DNA of 22,473 bases from an uncultured Lachnospiraceae bacterium (GTDB lineage: Bacteria > Bacillota_A > Clostridia > Lachnospirales > Lachnospiraceae): assembly GCA_910587905.1 (NCBI GenBank), contig CAJUOF010000179.1:1-22473 (forward strand), in the 5' to 3' direction. Of the stretch, positions 14,460 through 22,444 are shown piece after piece. A model generated the notes under the pieces. The model made no database searches. It worked only from the letters and a program-made list of their open reading frames with translations, and had not been told where the DNA came from. Every line of letters begins with the position of its first letter. Position 1 is the first letter of the stretch. The position numbers and the translations under genes were made by a program.

Positions 14460-15467
14460 TTACAGATCGAATATCGGAATACCTCTTCTCTGCATTTCTT
14501 CAAGCACCTCGATACGGCGCTTTGTATTACATACGTTCGGCTCCAATATCCGGCACAGGTCATCATCATATATTGTTGTCATTTTCTGCACCATACTCGC
14601 TATCTTTTCTCTTGCCTCTATCGGTTCAAGCACCTCAGCCTTATCTCCGAAAGTCATAATCCATGTAACCAGATTCTCGATGTCTGTATAATCTGCCGTA
14701 AATAGCAGCCTGCCGTCATCACGCTCTGTGAAACATTTTGGACCGAACTCTTCAACCAGCCGCCATTTCTGATCTGCTTCAAACAATGCTTTAACCTTAA
14801 TCTCTCCCGGAAAGATGTTCTCATTGGAGAGATCCGGCACCAAAGCTTCTCTGCATTCAAAAGACTTGTCTGTTACGCGGACTTTATCCATGCGGTTCAG
14901 CTTGAACAGCCTAAAGTCCTTCCTTTTCAGGCACCATCCCCACAAGTACCAACTGGACCATCGAAACACCAGATAATATGGTTCAACCGTCCGCTCACTT
15001 TCCCCTGATGGAGCATAATATCGGAATCTGATCGAATGCCTGTCTCCGATTGCATCCTGTATGGTTTCTATCTTAGGCGCAAGCGATTCCCGATACCATG
15101 ACGACAGATCGATCAGGATAGAATCTCTGCCGGTGATAAACTCAGAGGATCCTGCCTGGATCTTCTCCATCAGCTGACCGTAGTAGCTGCTTCCACTCAC
15201 GCTGTCCAGACTCCGCAGCCCTGCAAGGATCATCTGCATATCCTTTGATGTCAGAATCGTCCTGTCCATCCGGTATCCGTCCATAATGCTGATACCGCCG
15301 CCGGTACCCTGTGATGTATGGATCGGAATGCCCGCCTTGCACAGATCTTCGATGTCACGGTTTATTGTTCTTTTTGAAACCTCAAACCGCTCTGCCAGCT
15401 CAGGTGCCGTAGTTTTCTCTTCCTGCAGCAGCACTGACAATATTCCGATCAGCCTGTCTATCTTCAT
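14460..15467 (-). CDS. HTH + WYL domain transcriptional regulator (YafY-like)
   Basis: The 335-residue regulator has an N-terminal HTH_11-type winged helix (about 4-60; TTAPELAERFEVSKRTINRD) with the characteristic GTGGGISI wing. A WYL domain follows at about 140-205, with the signature in RWSSWYLWGWCLKRKDFRL, and then a WCX-type C-terminal region. Such proteins regulate their own operon and often sense ligands or nucleic acids through WYL. I chose the ATG at 15467 over the GTG at 15476 because GGAG is then at proper RBS spacing. It is followed by the GNAT-YoaP gene and was once followed by a tfoX-like gene, so it likely controls them. The palindrome at 15504-15523 is a candidate autoregulatory operator. 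The ligand is unknown. Confidence 0.85.
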   Translation of the reverse strand: MKIDRLIGILSVLLQEEKTTAPELAERFEVSKRTINRDIEDLCKAGIPIHTSQGTGGGISIMDGYRMDRTILTSKDMQMILAGLRSLDSVSGSSYYGQLMEKIQAGSSEFITGRDSILIDLSSWYRESLAPKIETIQDAIGDRHSIRFRYYAPSGESERTVEPYYLVFRWSSWYLWGWCLKRKDFRLFKLNRMDKVRVTDKSFECREALVPDLSNENIFPGEIKVKALFEADQKWRLVEEFGPKCFTERDDGRLLFTADYTDIENLVTWIMTFGDKAEVLEPIEAREKIASMVQKMTTIYDDDLCRILEPNVCNTKRRIEVLEEMQRRGIPIFDL

Positions 15468-15493
15468 TCTGCTCACGCTCCATATGTATCATA

Positions 15494-16036
15494 TCAAAGC
15501 CAACACGACAACTGTATGTCATGTTTATTATAAAATTTTTCTGGTTCTTGCAAAAGGACTTTTTTCATGCCCTCATTTACATCTGTATTTCCTTTATAAA
15601 ATCGAATGTTTTTTGCAAATAAAGCATTTCCAAAGTTTTTATACCATTCACCTACTGTTGCTGCTGAAATAGTTCCATAATAAGAAACAAAAGGAGCATC
15701 TACTTTTCCCCAATTGGATAGAATAACATCATCAAGATTAACGCCTGGTTGCTTTTGCCCATTCACCAGAAAAGAATATACATCCCTAAAATTAAATTCA
15801 TCAAATAATAAAATAGTACTTATCTCATCATTTGTTTTTTCCATCAGTTGTGAAATAGGGCGTGATACATAATCATTTGCACCTGCCAAATCTTCTTCCA
15901 GCACTCTCTGGACTCCTTGAGTAAAATTAGACATTTCGTCTTGAGTAATAGAACCCACTCCATCTGCACGCCATTTACTTTGAAACATTTCCTGAATTCA
16001 AGCCTATACTCGACGCATATTAATATTATTTGCCAT
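15494..16036 (-). pseudogene. AIPR (abortive infection phage resistance) protein remnant
   Basis: AIPR proteins are single-gene phage-defence factors of several hundred residues. Here the original start seems to be the ATG at 16036 (behind AAAGGTG), giving MANNINMRRV, the usual start region. It is followed by in-frame stops and a deletion straight to FQSKWRADG. The central block continues well: DAPFVSYYGTISAATVGEWY, then FGNALFAKNIRFYKGNTDVN and KVLLQEPEKFYN. After FYN the expected YNNGI-type motif and the whole C-terminal half are gone; the last ten codons are sequence of the WYL regulator promoter. At least two deletions make this non-functional. It is AT-rich and follows the rlmD C-terminal ORF by 21 bp. 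Confidence 0.8.
15504..15523 (-). promoter_or_regulatory. Candidate operator for the WYL regulator
   Basis: Minus strand CATGACA-TACAGT-TGTCGTG is a 20-bp palindrome with one mismatch, about 37 bp upstream of the regulator start and ahead of the TATGAT/TACATA region that would serve as the -10. Position and symmetry fit a dimeric HTH binding site. Assignment to this regulator is inference. Confidence 0.5.
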
Positions 16037-16057
16037 CTTTCGTTTTCACCTTTCTCG

Positions 16058-16303
16058 CTATATCATTTTAAAATACTCCAACGTTTCCCTTATAGCCGAT
16101 TCTTTCTCTGGTGGGCATTTCGGCTGCCTGGAATTTTCCGATTTCGGCAGGTTATAATTTGCTCTCTCAATAATCCCATATTTCTGCTTTATCTGTGCGA
16201 TATAGAGATTGCTTGCCTTTAATCTGCTATGTTTCAATACATAATCCTTAATTTCTTCATAAGTGGCTTTGCTTTCCGCAGACGTTAAATCAAGCTCATC
16301 CAT
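16058..16303 (-). CDS. C-terminal extension of RlmD, separated by one in-frame UAG
   Basis: The 81-residue frame MDELDLTSAESKATYEEIKD through NYNLPKSENSRQPKCPPEKE and ending LEYFKMI is the kind of C-terminal extension that I recall on Clostridia 23S rRNA uracil methyltransferases. It starts at the base right after the rlmD UAG and in the same frame (GAG CTT TAG ATG GAT). Removing that stop would give a continuous protein of about 549 residues. It has no RBS of its own except AGGTTGAG inside the rlmD end, so expression would need readthrough, termination-reinitiation at the abutting TAG-ATG, or the stop may be a mutation or a base-call error. The frame itself is intact over 81 codons, which argues for a recent or tolerated stop. 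Confidence 0.7.
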   Translation of the reverse strand: MDELDLTSAESKATYEEIKDYVLKHSRLKASNLYIAQIKQKYGIIERANYNLPKSENSRQPKCPPEKESAIRETLEYFKMI

Positions 16304-17707
16304 CTAAAGCTCAACCTCGATATGTTGGTCTGCATGGAGTTTGGACAATAAACATACCGTCTCCACATTCGCTGTTCCAGGAAACATGTCCACGCAGCAG
16401 GTCCGCTGTATTTGATAGCCGCCTGCCGCAAATGCCTCCAAATCCCTTGCTAAGGAGGTTAGCTTGCAGCTAATATACACGATCCGTTCCACGCCATATG
16501 ACAAAATTCGTGAAAGGGCTTTTGGATGAATGCCCTCCCTGGGAGGGTCCAATACGATCAGATCTGGTTTTTCTTCAATGGAATCCAATGTTTTTAAGAC
16601 ATCTCCCGCCAAAAATTCACAGTTGGAAAGGCCATTCAAGGCCGCATTCTCTCTGGCGGCAGCGACCGCCTCCTCCACGATTTCCACACCAATCACTTTT
16701 CTAGTCACCGGCGCCAATACCTGCGCAATTGTACCGGTTCCACTGTACAGATCATACACTAGCTTGTCTTTCGTCTCTCCGATATAGTCCCTGGCCATGC
16801 GATACAAGACCTCCGCTCCCGAAGAGTTCGTCTGAAAGAAGGAAAAAGGTGTGATCTTGAAGCGCAGTCCCAGAAGTTCTTCGTAAAAAAAATCTTGGCC
16901 GTATAATGTAGTGGTCTGGTCACTCCTTACCACATCTGCCTGTCCGTCATTTTTCATGTGCAGCATACCCACCAGTTTCCCTGTGAGAGGCAGTGCTTTC
17001 ATCATACAGATCCATTGGCCCAGGAAAGCGCTCTCGTTTTCCATGCCCTCCGTCTGTCCGCTTGTCACCAATGCCACCAGGATTTCTCCCGTCTTCCAAG
17101 CCTTGCGCACAAGCAGATGACGCAGGTAACCCTCGTGCTTCATCTTCCGATAGAAGGAAAGCCCCTCTTTTTGGCAGAGCTTCAACGTTCCCATTAGAAT
17201 CCTCTGAAAATCTTCGTCCGCAATCCTGCAGTCTTCCACCGTTACAATGTCATGAAAGCTTCCCCGCTTATGCAGTCCCAGCATGAGCGGACCATCTTTT
17301 ACCGCATCTCCAAAAGAATATTCCATTTTATTGCGATAGTTGGAGGAACGCGGGCTTCCGACAATCCCCTCAAAAACCCCGTCAGGACAATAGTTCCCGA
17401 TCAATCCCTTTACCATTGCCGCTTTCAGCTCCAATTGCTTTTCATAGGAGACGGATTGGTAGCAGCAGCCGCCGCAGCTTCCAAAATGCCGGCAAACATT
17501 TTGCTCTGTTTCAAGCGGAGACGGCTCCAACACTTCAAGAAGGCGTCCCTCACATTTCCCTTTTCTTCTCCTGCCAACTGCCGCCCGAATTTTCTGACCC
17601 GGAAGTACATGCTTCACTGTCACCGGCTCTCCCTCAATATATAGGATTCCTTTGTCGGGAAACCGGAGTTCCTCCACGATTCCCGCAAAAATCTCTCCTT
17701 TTTTCAT
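16304..17707 (-). CDS. rlmD: 23S rRNA (uracil-5-)-methyltransferase, RlmD/RumA family
   Basis: RlmD-type enzymes use S-adenosylmethionine to convert 23S rRNA uridine to 5-methyluridine. The 467-residue product has an N-terminal TRAM-like RNA-binding domain. Next come Fe-S ligands in CRHFGSCGGC with a fourth Cys likely in VEDCRIAD, then a central domain ending PFSFFQTN. The SAM-binding fold follows (VYDLYSGTGTIAQVLAP, DPPREGIHP), with the catalytic Cys in YISCKLTSLARDL. The usual SCNP after the nucleophile reads SCKL here. The ATG at 17707 is preceded by GATGAGG; a longer frame to 17785 lacks an RBS. The gene ends with UAG directly abutting a same-frame ATG that opens its usual C-terminal extension. 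The exact target uridine cannot be decided between RlmD- and RlmC-like specificity. Confidence 0.88.
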   Translation of the reverse strand: MKKGEIFAGIVEELRFPDKGILYIEGEPVTVKHVLPGQKIRAAVGRRRKGKCEGRLLEVLEPSPLETEQNVCRHFGSCGGCCYQSVSYEKQLELKAAMVKGLIGNYCPDGVFEGIVGSPRSSNYRNKMEYSFGDAVKDGPLMLGLHKRGSFHDIVTVEDCRIADEDFQRILMGTLKLCQKEGLSFYRKMKHEGYLRHLLVRKAWKTGEILVALVTSGQTEGMENESAFLGQWICMMKALPLTGKLVGMLHMKNDGQADVVRSDQTTTLYGQDFFYEELLGLRFKITPFSFFQTNSSGAEVLYRMARDYIGETKDKLVYDLYSGTGTIAQVLAPVTRKVIGVEIVEEAVAAARENAALNGLSNCEFLAGDVLKTLDSIEEKPDLIVLDPPREGIHPKALSRILSYGVERIVYISCKLTSLARDLEAFAAGGYQIQRTCCVDMFPGTANVETVCLLSKLHADQHIEVEL

Positions 17708-17833
17708 ATACAATTTAACCTCATCTTCCTTTTGGGCCCGTGTACAATCGAGCAGAGAAGAGTCTTTTCCTCCTGCTCGCCGCACCGCCCGTGCGTCGCA
17801 TCTGCGGCATACTTCCTCTGCACGGGTGTGTGC

Positions 17834-17860
17834 ATAAAAGAAGGCCGCCCTGCGGCGGCC
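17834..17860 (-). terminator. Terminator after the acidic-tail membrane protein
   Basis: GGCCGCC-GCAG-GGCGGCC on the minus strand (17860-17843) forms a 7-bp GC stem followed by TTCTTTTAT. It lies about 70 bp after the stop at 17929 and before rlmD. The rest of the 221-bp gap (17708-17928) holds another dyad, CCCGTGC (17788-17794) with GCACGGG (17820-17826), in the rlmD leader. Confidence 0.7.
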
Positions 17861-17928
17861 CCACTGTTTTCAGATACTTTTCTCTTTCCTATGAAGATCG
17901 ATACTTTTTCACCCAACGGATGGAATGC

Positions 17929-18231
17929 TCACTCAAAAGCATCTTCTCCAGCCTTGGAAATGCTCTCAGATTCGTCGTCCTTGGAATCGCCTTCCTCATC
18001 GTCAAAAAAATCGTCGTCGAAGTCGTCCTCAAAGTCCTCCTCGAAATCCTCCAGATAATCCGGCGTGAAGAAACGATACACCGCATAGGCGATTCCGGCT
18101 ACGGCCGCCACTGCACCGACGATCGCCAACACCCAGAGAACCTTGCTCTTCTTCTCCTCCTGCTTCTCGCTCTTGCGAATCAGTTCGTTCAGTTTGCTCG
18201 TACTTAAGATCTCTTCCAGCTTTTTATTCAT
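17929..18231 (-). CDS. Small membrane protein with strongly acidic C-terminal tail
   Basis: The 100-residue product has a charged N-terminal helix (NKKLEEILSTSKLNELIRKS) and a Lys/Glu linker. One membrane helix follows (about 30-53, VLWVLAIVGAVAAVAGIAYA), then a tail composed almost entirely of Asp, Glu and Phe (EDFEEDFEDDFDDDFFDDEE). I believe similar unnamed proteins occur in Lachnospiraceae, but no function is known to me. The ATG at 18231 follows AAAGGACG; an earlier start at 18252 lacks an RBS. It sits between pcrA and rlmD with its own promoter (18273-18281) and terminator, so it appears monocistronic. The low-complexity tail could bind cations or basic proteins; that is speculation. 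Confidence 0.75.
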   Translation of the reverse strand: MNKKLEEILSTSKLNELIRKSEKQEEKKSKVLWVLAIVGAVAAVAGIAYAVYRFFTPDYLEDFEEDFEDDFDDDFFDDEEGDSKDDESESISKAGEDAFE

Positions 18232-18272
18232 AACCACACGTCCTTTCTGCAAAAAATTTACATATTGCAGTT

Positions 18273-18281
18273 ATTATATCA
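18273..18281 (-). promoter_or_regulatory. Extended -10 promoter for the acidic-tail protein
   Basis: Minus strand TGATATAAT contains the TG dinucleotide of an extended -10 followed by a perfect TATAAT (18278-18273). No good -35 box is visible, which is usual for extended -10 promoters. The predicted start is about 18266, some 35 bases before the ATG. Confidence 0.6.
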
Positions 18282-18327
18282 CTATTTGTTCCATTTTACT
18301 ATCGAAATTTTCCAGATTATAATAATT

Positions 18328-20724
18328 TTATAATTTCTCCAACTTTGCAAAGGTCGCATACATCCGTTTGCGCCCTGCACGTTCAAAGTCGACCGTCACC
18401 TCGAAGTCCTTTTTTTGCTCCGTAATATCAGCAACCACACCCTCTCCAAATTTCACATGACGAACCCGATCTCCCACGCCATAGGAAAGAGCCGCTGCCT
18501 TGGTGACTGTAAACTGCTTTCCCATATAGGCTTCTTTCACTCCTGCACCTCCGGCGGCCGACTTCCCGTATCTGGCCGCCGGAGCCGTCCAGGGCCGATA
18601 CGGTTTCTGTTCGGAGGATACCCCCAAAGTCTGCCTTGTTTCCGGCATCTGTCTCCCCGCCTGCTCTTTATCCCATTTCCGGCTCGGAAGCTCAAACGCA
18701 TCACTCGAAAGCTTCCCGCCAAATCCGGTCCCTCGCATATCCGGCTCATTTTCCCGGATACCTTGTAATAAAAAGTCAGGACATGGCGCTTCTCTTTCCA
18801 GGCACTCCGGAGGAATCTCCTTTACAAACCGGGACGGGATATTGAACCGGTTTTCTCCCCGTACCATCCGCTGTCTGGCGCAGGTAAGCACCAGCCGAGT
18901 TTTCGCCCTGGTGATTCCCACATAGCAGAGCCGCCGTTCTTCTTCCATTTCCTCCGGCTCCCCGGAGCTAATCGACATCATCCCGGGAAAAAGCCCGTCC
19001 TCCATGCCGGTCAGATAGACTTGCGGAAATTCCAGCCCCTTGGCACTGTGAAGTGTCATGAGCGTCACTCGATTCTCCGAATCTTCCATGGAATCCACGT
19101 CGGCGACCAGAGCCACTTCCTCCAGAAATCCGCTTAATGTGGGTTTTTCCCCGCTTCCTTCCAGGCTATCCTCATAAGCCACCGCTTTATTCTTTAACTC
19201 TTCGATATTCTCAAGCCTGGTCTCCGCCTCCACCGTGTCTTCCTGCGCCAGCTCTTCCCGGTATCCGGTATCCGCCAGAATGTCGTCAATCAGATCTGCG
19301 ATGGAATAATAGGAAAGCTTGCTTTTCAACGTCTGAATCTGGTTTACGAAGGTACGGATCCGCCCTGCGGCCCGACCGATTCCGGGAATCCGGTCTGTCA
19401 GGCAACAGGCTTCATAGAAACTTTTCCCGTTGGCCTCCGCATAAGTCATAAGCTTTCCCACGCTGGCGGCCCCAATCCCCCGTTTGGGCACGTTGATGAT
19501 CCTCTGGGCCGCCAAATCATCCAGCCCGCTGTCAATGGTCTTCAGATAGCAGAGAATGTCCTTGATCTCTTTCCTCTGATAGAAATTGACACCGCCCACC
19601 AGCCGGTAAGGAATCCCCCTGTTCACGCACTTTTCCTCCAACAGGCGGGATTGGGCGTTGGTGCGGTAGAGCATGGCAAAATCCGCATAGCGGGCGCCGT
19701 TCCGAACTCTTTCCCGGATGTCCGCCGCGATGGCGTCCGCTTCCTCATAGCCACTGTCATACTGGCGAAAAAGAACAGGCCCTCCATCCCCGTTTTCCGT
19801 CCAGAGCGTTTTCTCCTTCCGTCCCGCATTGTTTCGAATGACGCCGTTGGCCGCACGGAGGATATTCCCTGTGGAACGATAATTTTGCTCCAGACGAATG
19901 ACCCTCGCCTCCGGAAACACCTGTTCAAAGCCCAATATGTTTTCGATATTGGCGCCCCGGAAACGATAGATCGACTGGTCGTCGTCTCCCACCACGCAGA
20001 GATTTCTGTATTTAGAAGAAAGCTGAGCGACGAGACGAAACTGAGCCGTATTGGTATCCTGGTATTCGTCCACCATAATATAGCGGAACCGCTCCTGGTA
20101 ATACTCCAGCACCTCGGGATTTACCTGAAAAAGCTCCACAGTCTTCATAATCAGGTCGTCAAAGTCCAGTGCATCGTTCTTTTTCAGTTGTGCCTGATAT
20201 TCCCGGTAAGCCTCCGCCGCCTTCCTCTTGGCAAAGTCCCAGTCCGACTTGGCGGCAAAATCCTCCGGGCCAATCAGTTCGTTTTTGCAGGAAGAAATAA
20301 CGGACAAAAGCGCCCGTTCCTTGTACTGCTTCGGGTCAAAATTCAACTTTTTCAAGACCTGGCGCATGAGCGTCTTCTGGTCGTCCCCGTCATAAATGGT
20401 AAAATTGGTCGTGTATCCCAGGCACTCGATATGGCGTCTCAGAATCCGGACACAGGTGGAATGGAAGGTGGAGACCCAGACACTCTCCGCCCCGTATTCC
20501 ACCATCCGGTCCACCCGCTCCCGCATTTCCCCGGCGGCCTTGTTGGTAAAAGTGATCGCCAAGATGTTCCACGGATTCACGTTACATTCCTCGATCAGAT
20601 ACGCAATCCTGTGGGTCAGGGCCCTGGTCTTTCCCGAACCGGCCCCTGCCAGCACGAGAAGCGGCCCCTCCGTCGTCTCCACGGCCTCCCGCTGCATGGG
20701 ATTTAGTGCATCGTAGTTGTTCAT
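18328..20724 (-). CDS. pcrA: ATP-dependent DNA helicase PcrA/UvrD (superfamily 1A)
   Basis: A 3'-5' DNA helicase for excision repair, replication restart and removal of recombination proteins. The 798-residue length is normal. Motifs in order: Q-motif LNPMQREAV, Walker A GAGSGKT (27-33), motif Ia ITFTNKAAGEMRER, Walker B MVDEYQDTN, motif III VVGDDDQSIYRFRGA, motif IV QNYRST, motif V LMTLHSAKGLEF with VYLTGMEDGLFP, and motif VI RRLCYVGITRAK. The C-terminus (about 740-798, GDRVRHVKFGEGVVADI) is the PcrA Tudor-like RNA polymerase-interaction domain. That favours PcrA over a generic UvrD. The ATG at 20724 follows AGAGGA. The SPFH gene ends 56 bp upstream on the same strand, so both may share the strong promoter at 21799-21827. 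Confidence 0.96.
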   Translation of the reverse strand: MNNYDALNPMQREAVETTEGPLLVLAGAGSGKTRALTHRIAYLIEECNVNPWNILAITFTNKAAGEMRERVDRMVEYGAESVWVSTFHSTCVRILRRHIECLGYTTNFTIYDGDDQKTLMRQVLKKLNFDPKQYKERALLSVISSCKNELIGPEDFAAKSDWDFAKRKAAEAYREYQAQLKKNDALDFDDLIMKTVELFQVNPEVLEYYQERFRYIMVDEYQDTNTAQFRLVAQLSSKYRNLCVVGDDDQSIYRFRGANIENILGFEQVFPEARVIRLEQNYRSTGNILRAANGVIRNNAGRKEKTLWTENGDGGPVLFRQYDSGYEEADAIAADIRERVRNGARYADFAMLYRTNAQSRLLEEKCVNRGIPYRLVGGVNFYQRKEIKDILCYLKTIDSGLDDLAAQRIINVPKRGIGAASVGKLMTYAEANGKSFYEACCLTDRIPGIGRAAGRIRTFVNQIQTLKSKLSYYSIADLIDDILADTGYREELAQEDTVEAETRLENIEELKNKAVAYEDSLEGSGEKPTLSGFLEEVALVADVDSMEDSENRVTLMTLHSAKGLEFPQVYLTGMEDGLFPGMMSISSGEPEEMEEERRLCYVGITRAKTRLVLTCARQRMVRGENRFNIPSRFVKEIPPECLEREAPCPDFLLQGIRENEPDMRGTGFGGKLSSDAFELPSRKWDKEQAGRQMPETRQTLGVSSEQKPYRPWTAPAARYGKSAAGGAGVKEAYMGKQFTVTKAAALSYGVGDRVRHVKFGEGVVADITEQKKDFEVTVDFERAGRKRMYATFAKLEKL

Positions 20725-20780
20725 CTATGTATCCTCTGTCTGTGAGTTTCCTGATTTCCTCCCAAGCGCCCCCAGGCAGT

Positions 20781-21764
20781 TCAAAGCTTCTGGCCGCAAT
20801 TGGGACAGAAATTGGCTCCGCCCGTCTTCGTCCCGCAGTTCGGACAAAAATTCGGCTTCTGGCCGTTTCCCGTCCCCGCCGTCTGGCCGCCGGGCTGTCC
20901 ATTCATTTGCCCCACCTGATTCATCTGTCCCATCTGGTCCGCCATCTGCCGTCCCATCATCATTCCCATCTGCATGCCCGCCATGTCCACGGCCATGCGG
21001 CCTCCTGCGCCACCCTTGGCCATAGCATCCGTCATGGCCATCTGCTGGTAACGTCCCATGTCGCCGACCATGCTCTGGGAAGCGACCTTCGTGATCATCT
21101 TCTGCACCTCTTCCGGGTAGGAAACACTCTGAATCGAAAAACCGGTGATGGCAATGCCAAGCTTTTGCATCTCCACATCCAAATCCGTGCAGATCCCCTG
21201 CCCGATCTCATACGCATTGGCCTGGAGGTTAAACATGTCCTTTCCCTCTCTGGAAATCCACTTCATGAGCAGAGGGTCAAGCCCCGCCACCACCCGCTCC
21301 TTCACGTCCTCCACCGTGTACTGCTCCTTGATGCCGGCCACCTTGTCAATGAGAGCCATGTGGTCTGTGACCCGGCAGGTGAAGATGCCGAAGGCACGGA
21401 TCGGAAGCCCTCCCGGAAGCCCCGGCGCCGGAAGATTGACGGCATTTTTTGTCCCCCATTTCACGGTGAATTCTTTCGTGTTGATGAACAGCACCTCCGC
21501 ACGGATCCCGCTGTTGAAGCCGAATTTAAAGCCCTTCAGCGTGGAAAGGAACGGAATGATGTCCGACTCGATGTCAAAACTTCCCTCGTCCCGAAACACG
21601 CCCTCCACCTTTCCGTTATACATGAAAATGGCGTCCTGGCCGGGGCGAATCACCAGGCGGCTTCCCTTTTTTATCTCATCATTCTTCCATTTCCAGAAAA
21701 TGACGTCATCCCGGTATTCCTGCCATTCCACCATATTGGCCATCTGACCGCTAAAAAGTCCCAT
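20781..21764 (-). CDS. SPFH domain protein with C-terminal double zinc ribbon (YdjI-like)
   Basis: The 327-residue protein has an SPFH/band-7-like domain over roughly 30-230 (GSRLVIRPGQDAIFMYNGKV, VKERVVAGLDPLL, LGIAITGFSIQSVSYPEEVQ). A Met/Gly/Gln-rich linker follows (about 260-300, AGMQMGMMMGRQMADQMGQM), then a zinc ribbon FCPNCGTKTGGANFCPNCGQ with four cysteines. There is no membrane helix. This layout matches B. subtilis YdjI and the so-called virion core protein-like family; YdjI is associated with membrane-stress proteins, but the role here is unproven. The ATG at 21764 follows GGAGGA and lies behind a near-perfect promoter. pcrA follows in the same direction; a functional link is not known. 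Confidence 0.88.
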   Translation of the reverse strand: MGLFSGQMANMVEWQEYRDDVIFWKWKNDEIKKGSRLVIRPGQDAIFMYNGKVEGVFRDEGSFDIESDIIPFLSTLKGFKFGFNSGIRAEVLFINTKEFTVKWGTKNAVNLPAPGLPGGLPIRAFGIFTCRVTDHMALIDKVAGIKEQYTVEDVKERVVAGLDPLLMKWISREGKDMFNLQANAYEIGQGICTDLDVEMQKLGIAITGFSIQSVSYPEEVQKMITKVASQSMVGDMGRYQQMAMTDAMAKGGAGGRMAVDMAGMQMGMMMGRQMADQMGQMNQVGQMNGQPGGQTAGTGNGQKPNFCPNCGTKTGGANFCPNCGQKL

Positions 21765-21798
21765 AACAAATCCTCCTCACATAAACGCATATTTTTTC

Positions 21799-21827
21799 AT
21801 TATAAGCCATTTCCGTCCGGATGTCAA
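21799..21827 (-). promoter_or_regulatory. Consensus sigma-A promoter for the SPFH gene
   Basis: Minus strand TTGACA (21827-21822), 17-bp spacer, TATAAT (21804-21799): a full match to consensus in both boxes. Just upstream, AACGG-GAAGAA-CCGTT followed by TT could be a weak terminator of the lipid kinase gene. Confidence 0.88.
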
Positions 21828-21842
21828 AACGGTTCTTCCCGT

Positions 21843-22444
21843 TCATACCAGGAACCGCACCTTCTGTTCGACGCAGCGCAGAGAAATGTCTGTCTGTCTG
21901 CCGCAGATTTCCCCGTCCACGTGAACCGTCATCGGCTTTTCCGTATGGAGAGAGGCTTCTCTGCAAGAATAACTGCGCACGCCCTTAAAAGAACCATGTT
22001 TTCCCACCAGCGAAGCCGCCAAAAGCGCTGTCAGCCGCAGCCTTGACACACCGGACACCACGCACAGATCCAGGTACCCGTCCGCCGGGTCGGCCTTTGG
22101 CGCAAACCGAAATCCCCCGCCCTCGTATTTTTGAATATGGGAGGAAACAAATCGAATCTTCTTCAAGTTTACCTTTTTCACTCCATCCAGAGTCAGGCAC
22201 CCGTCGCTGCTTTTGCAGAGGACAATCCGTTTGATGCCGATGATCAAGTAGACCAGCTTGCCCATATGGAGCCGATTGAAAAATCCCTTGAGTCTTGTGA
22301 AAAATAAATTCTGACACACCTCTGCATCGTATCCGATCCCGCTGCTGACGAGAAAGCGTCTGTGTGCGGGACGGCCGGCCGTGTAGGAGAGAATTCCATA
22401 GTCAATGACGCGGACTCTGTCGGAGCGAAGCAGGCGATGCAGCG
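21843..22444 (-). CDS. Diacylglycerol/lipid kinase, DagK/YegS-like, C-terminal part
   Basis: DAGK-type kinases phosphorylate diacylglycerol or related lipids at the membrane with ATP. The visible C-terminal part of about 200 residues is in frame from the last genomic base (22444). It begins LHRLLRSDRVRVIDYGILSY, continues with the family motif FLVSSGIGYDAEVCQN, and ends with KADPADGYLDLCVV and MTVHVDGEICGRQT, typical of the beta-sandwich lipid-binding domain. The N-terminal catalytic domain (GGDGT motif) is off the contig. The stop at 21843 is just upstream of the SPFH promoter. The GTG near 22319 is internal to the family pattern and not a start. Distinguishing DgkB from other YegS-like lipid kinases needs the missing half. 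Confidence 0.85.

Noticed and set aside
19651..20706. 351-codon plus-strand frame opposite pcrA
   Set aside because: It is antisense to the conserved helicase motifs.
20706..22046. 446-codon plus-strand frame across pcrA start, SPFH gene and dagK end
   Set aside because: It is His/Leu/Arg-rich antisense of the SPFH gene and runs through a consensus promoter and three conserved genes.
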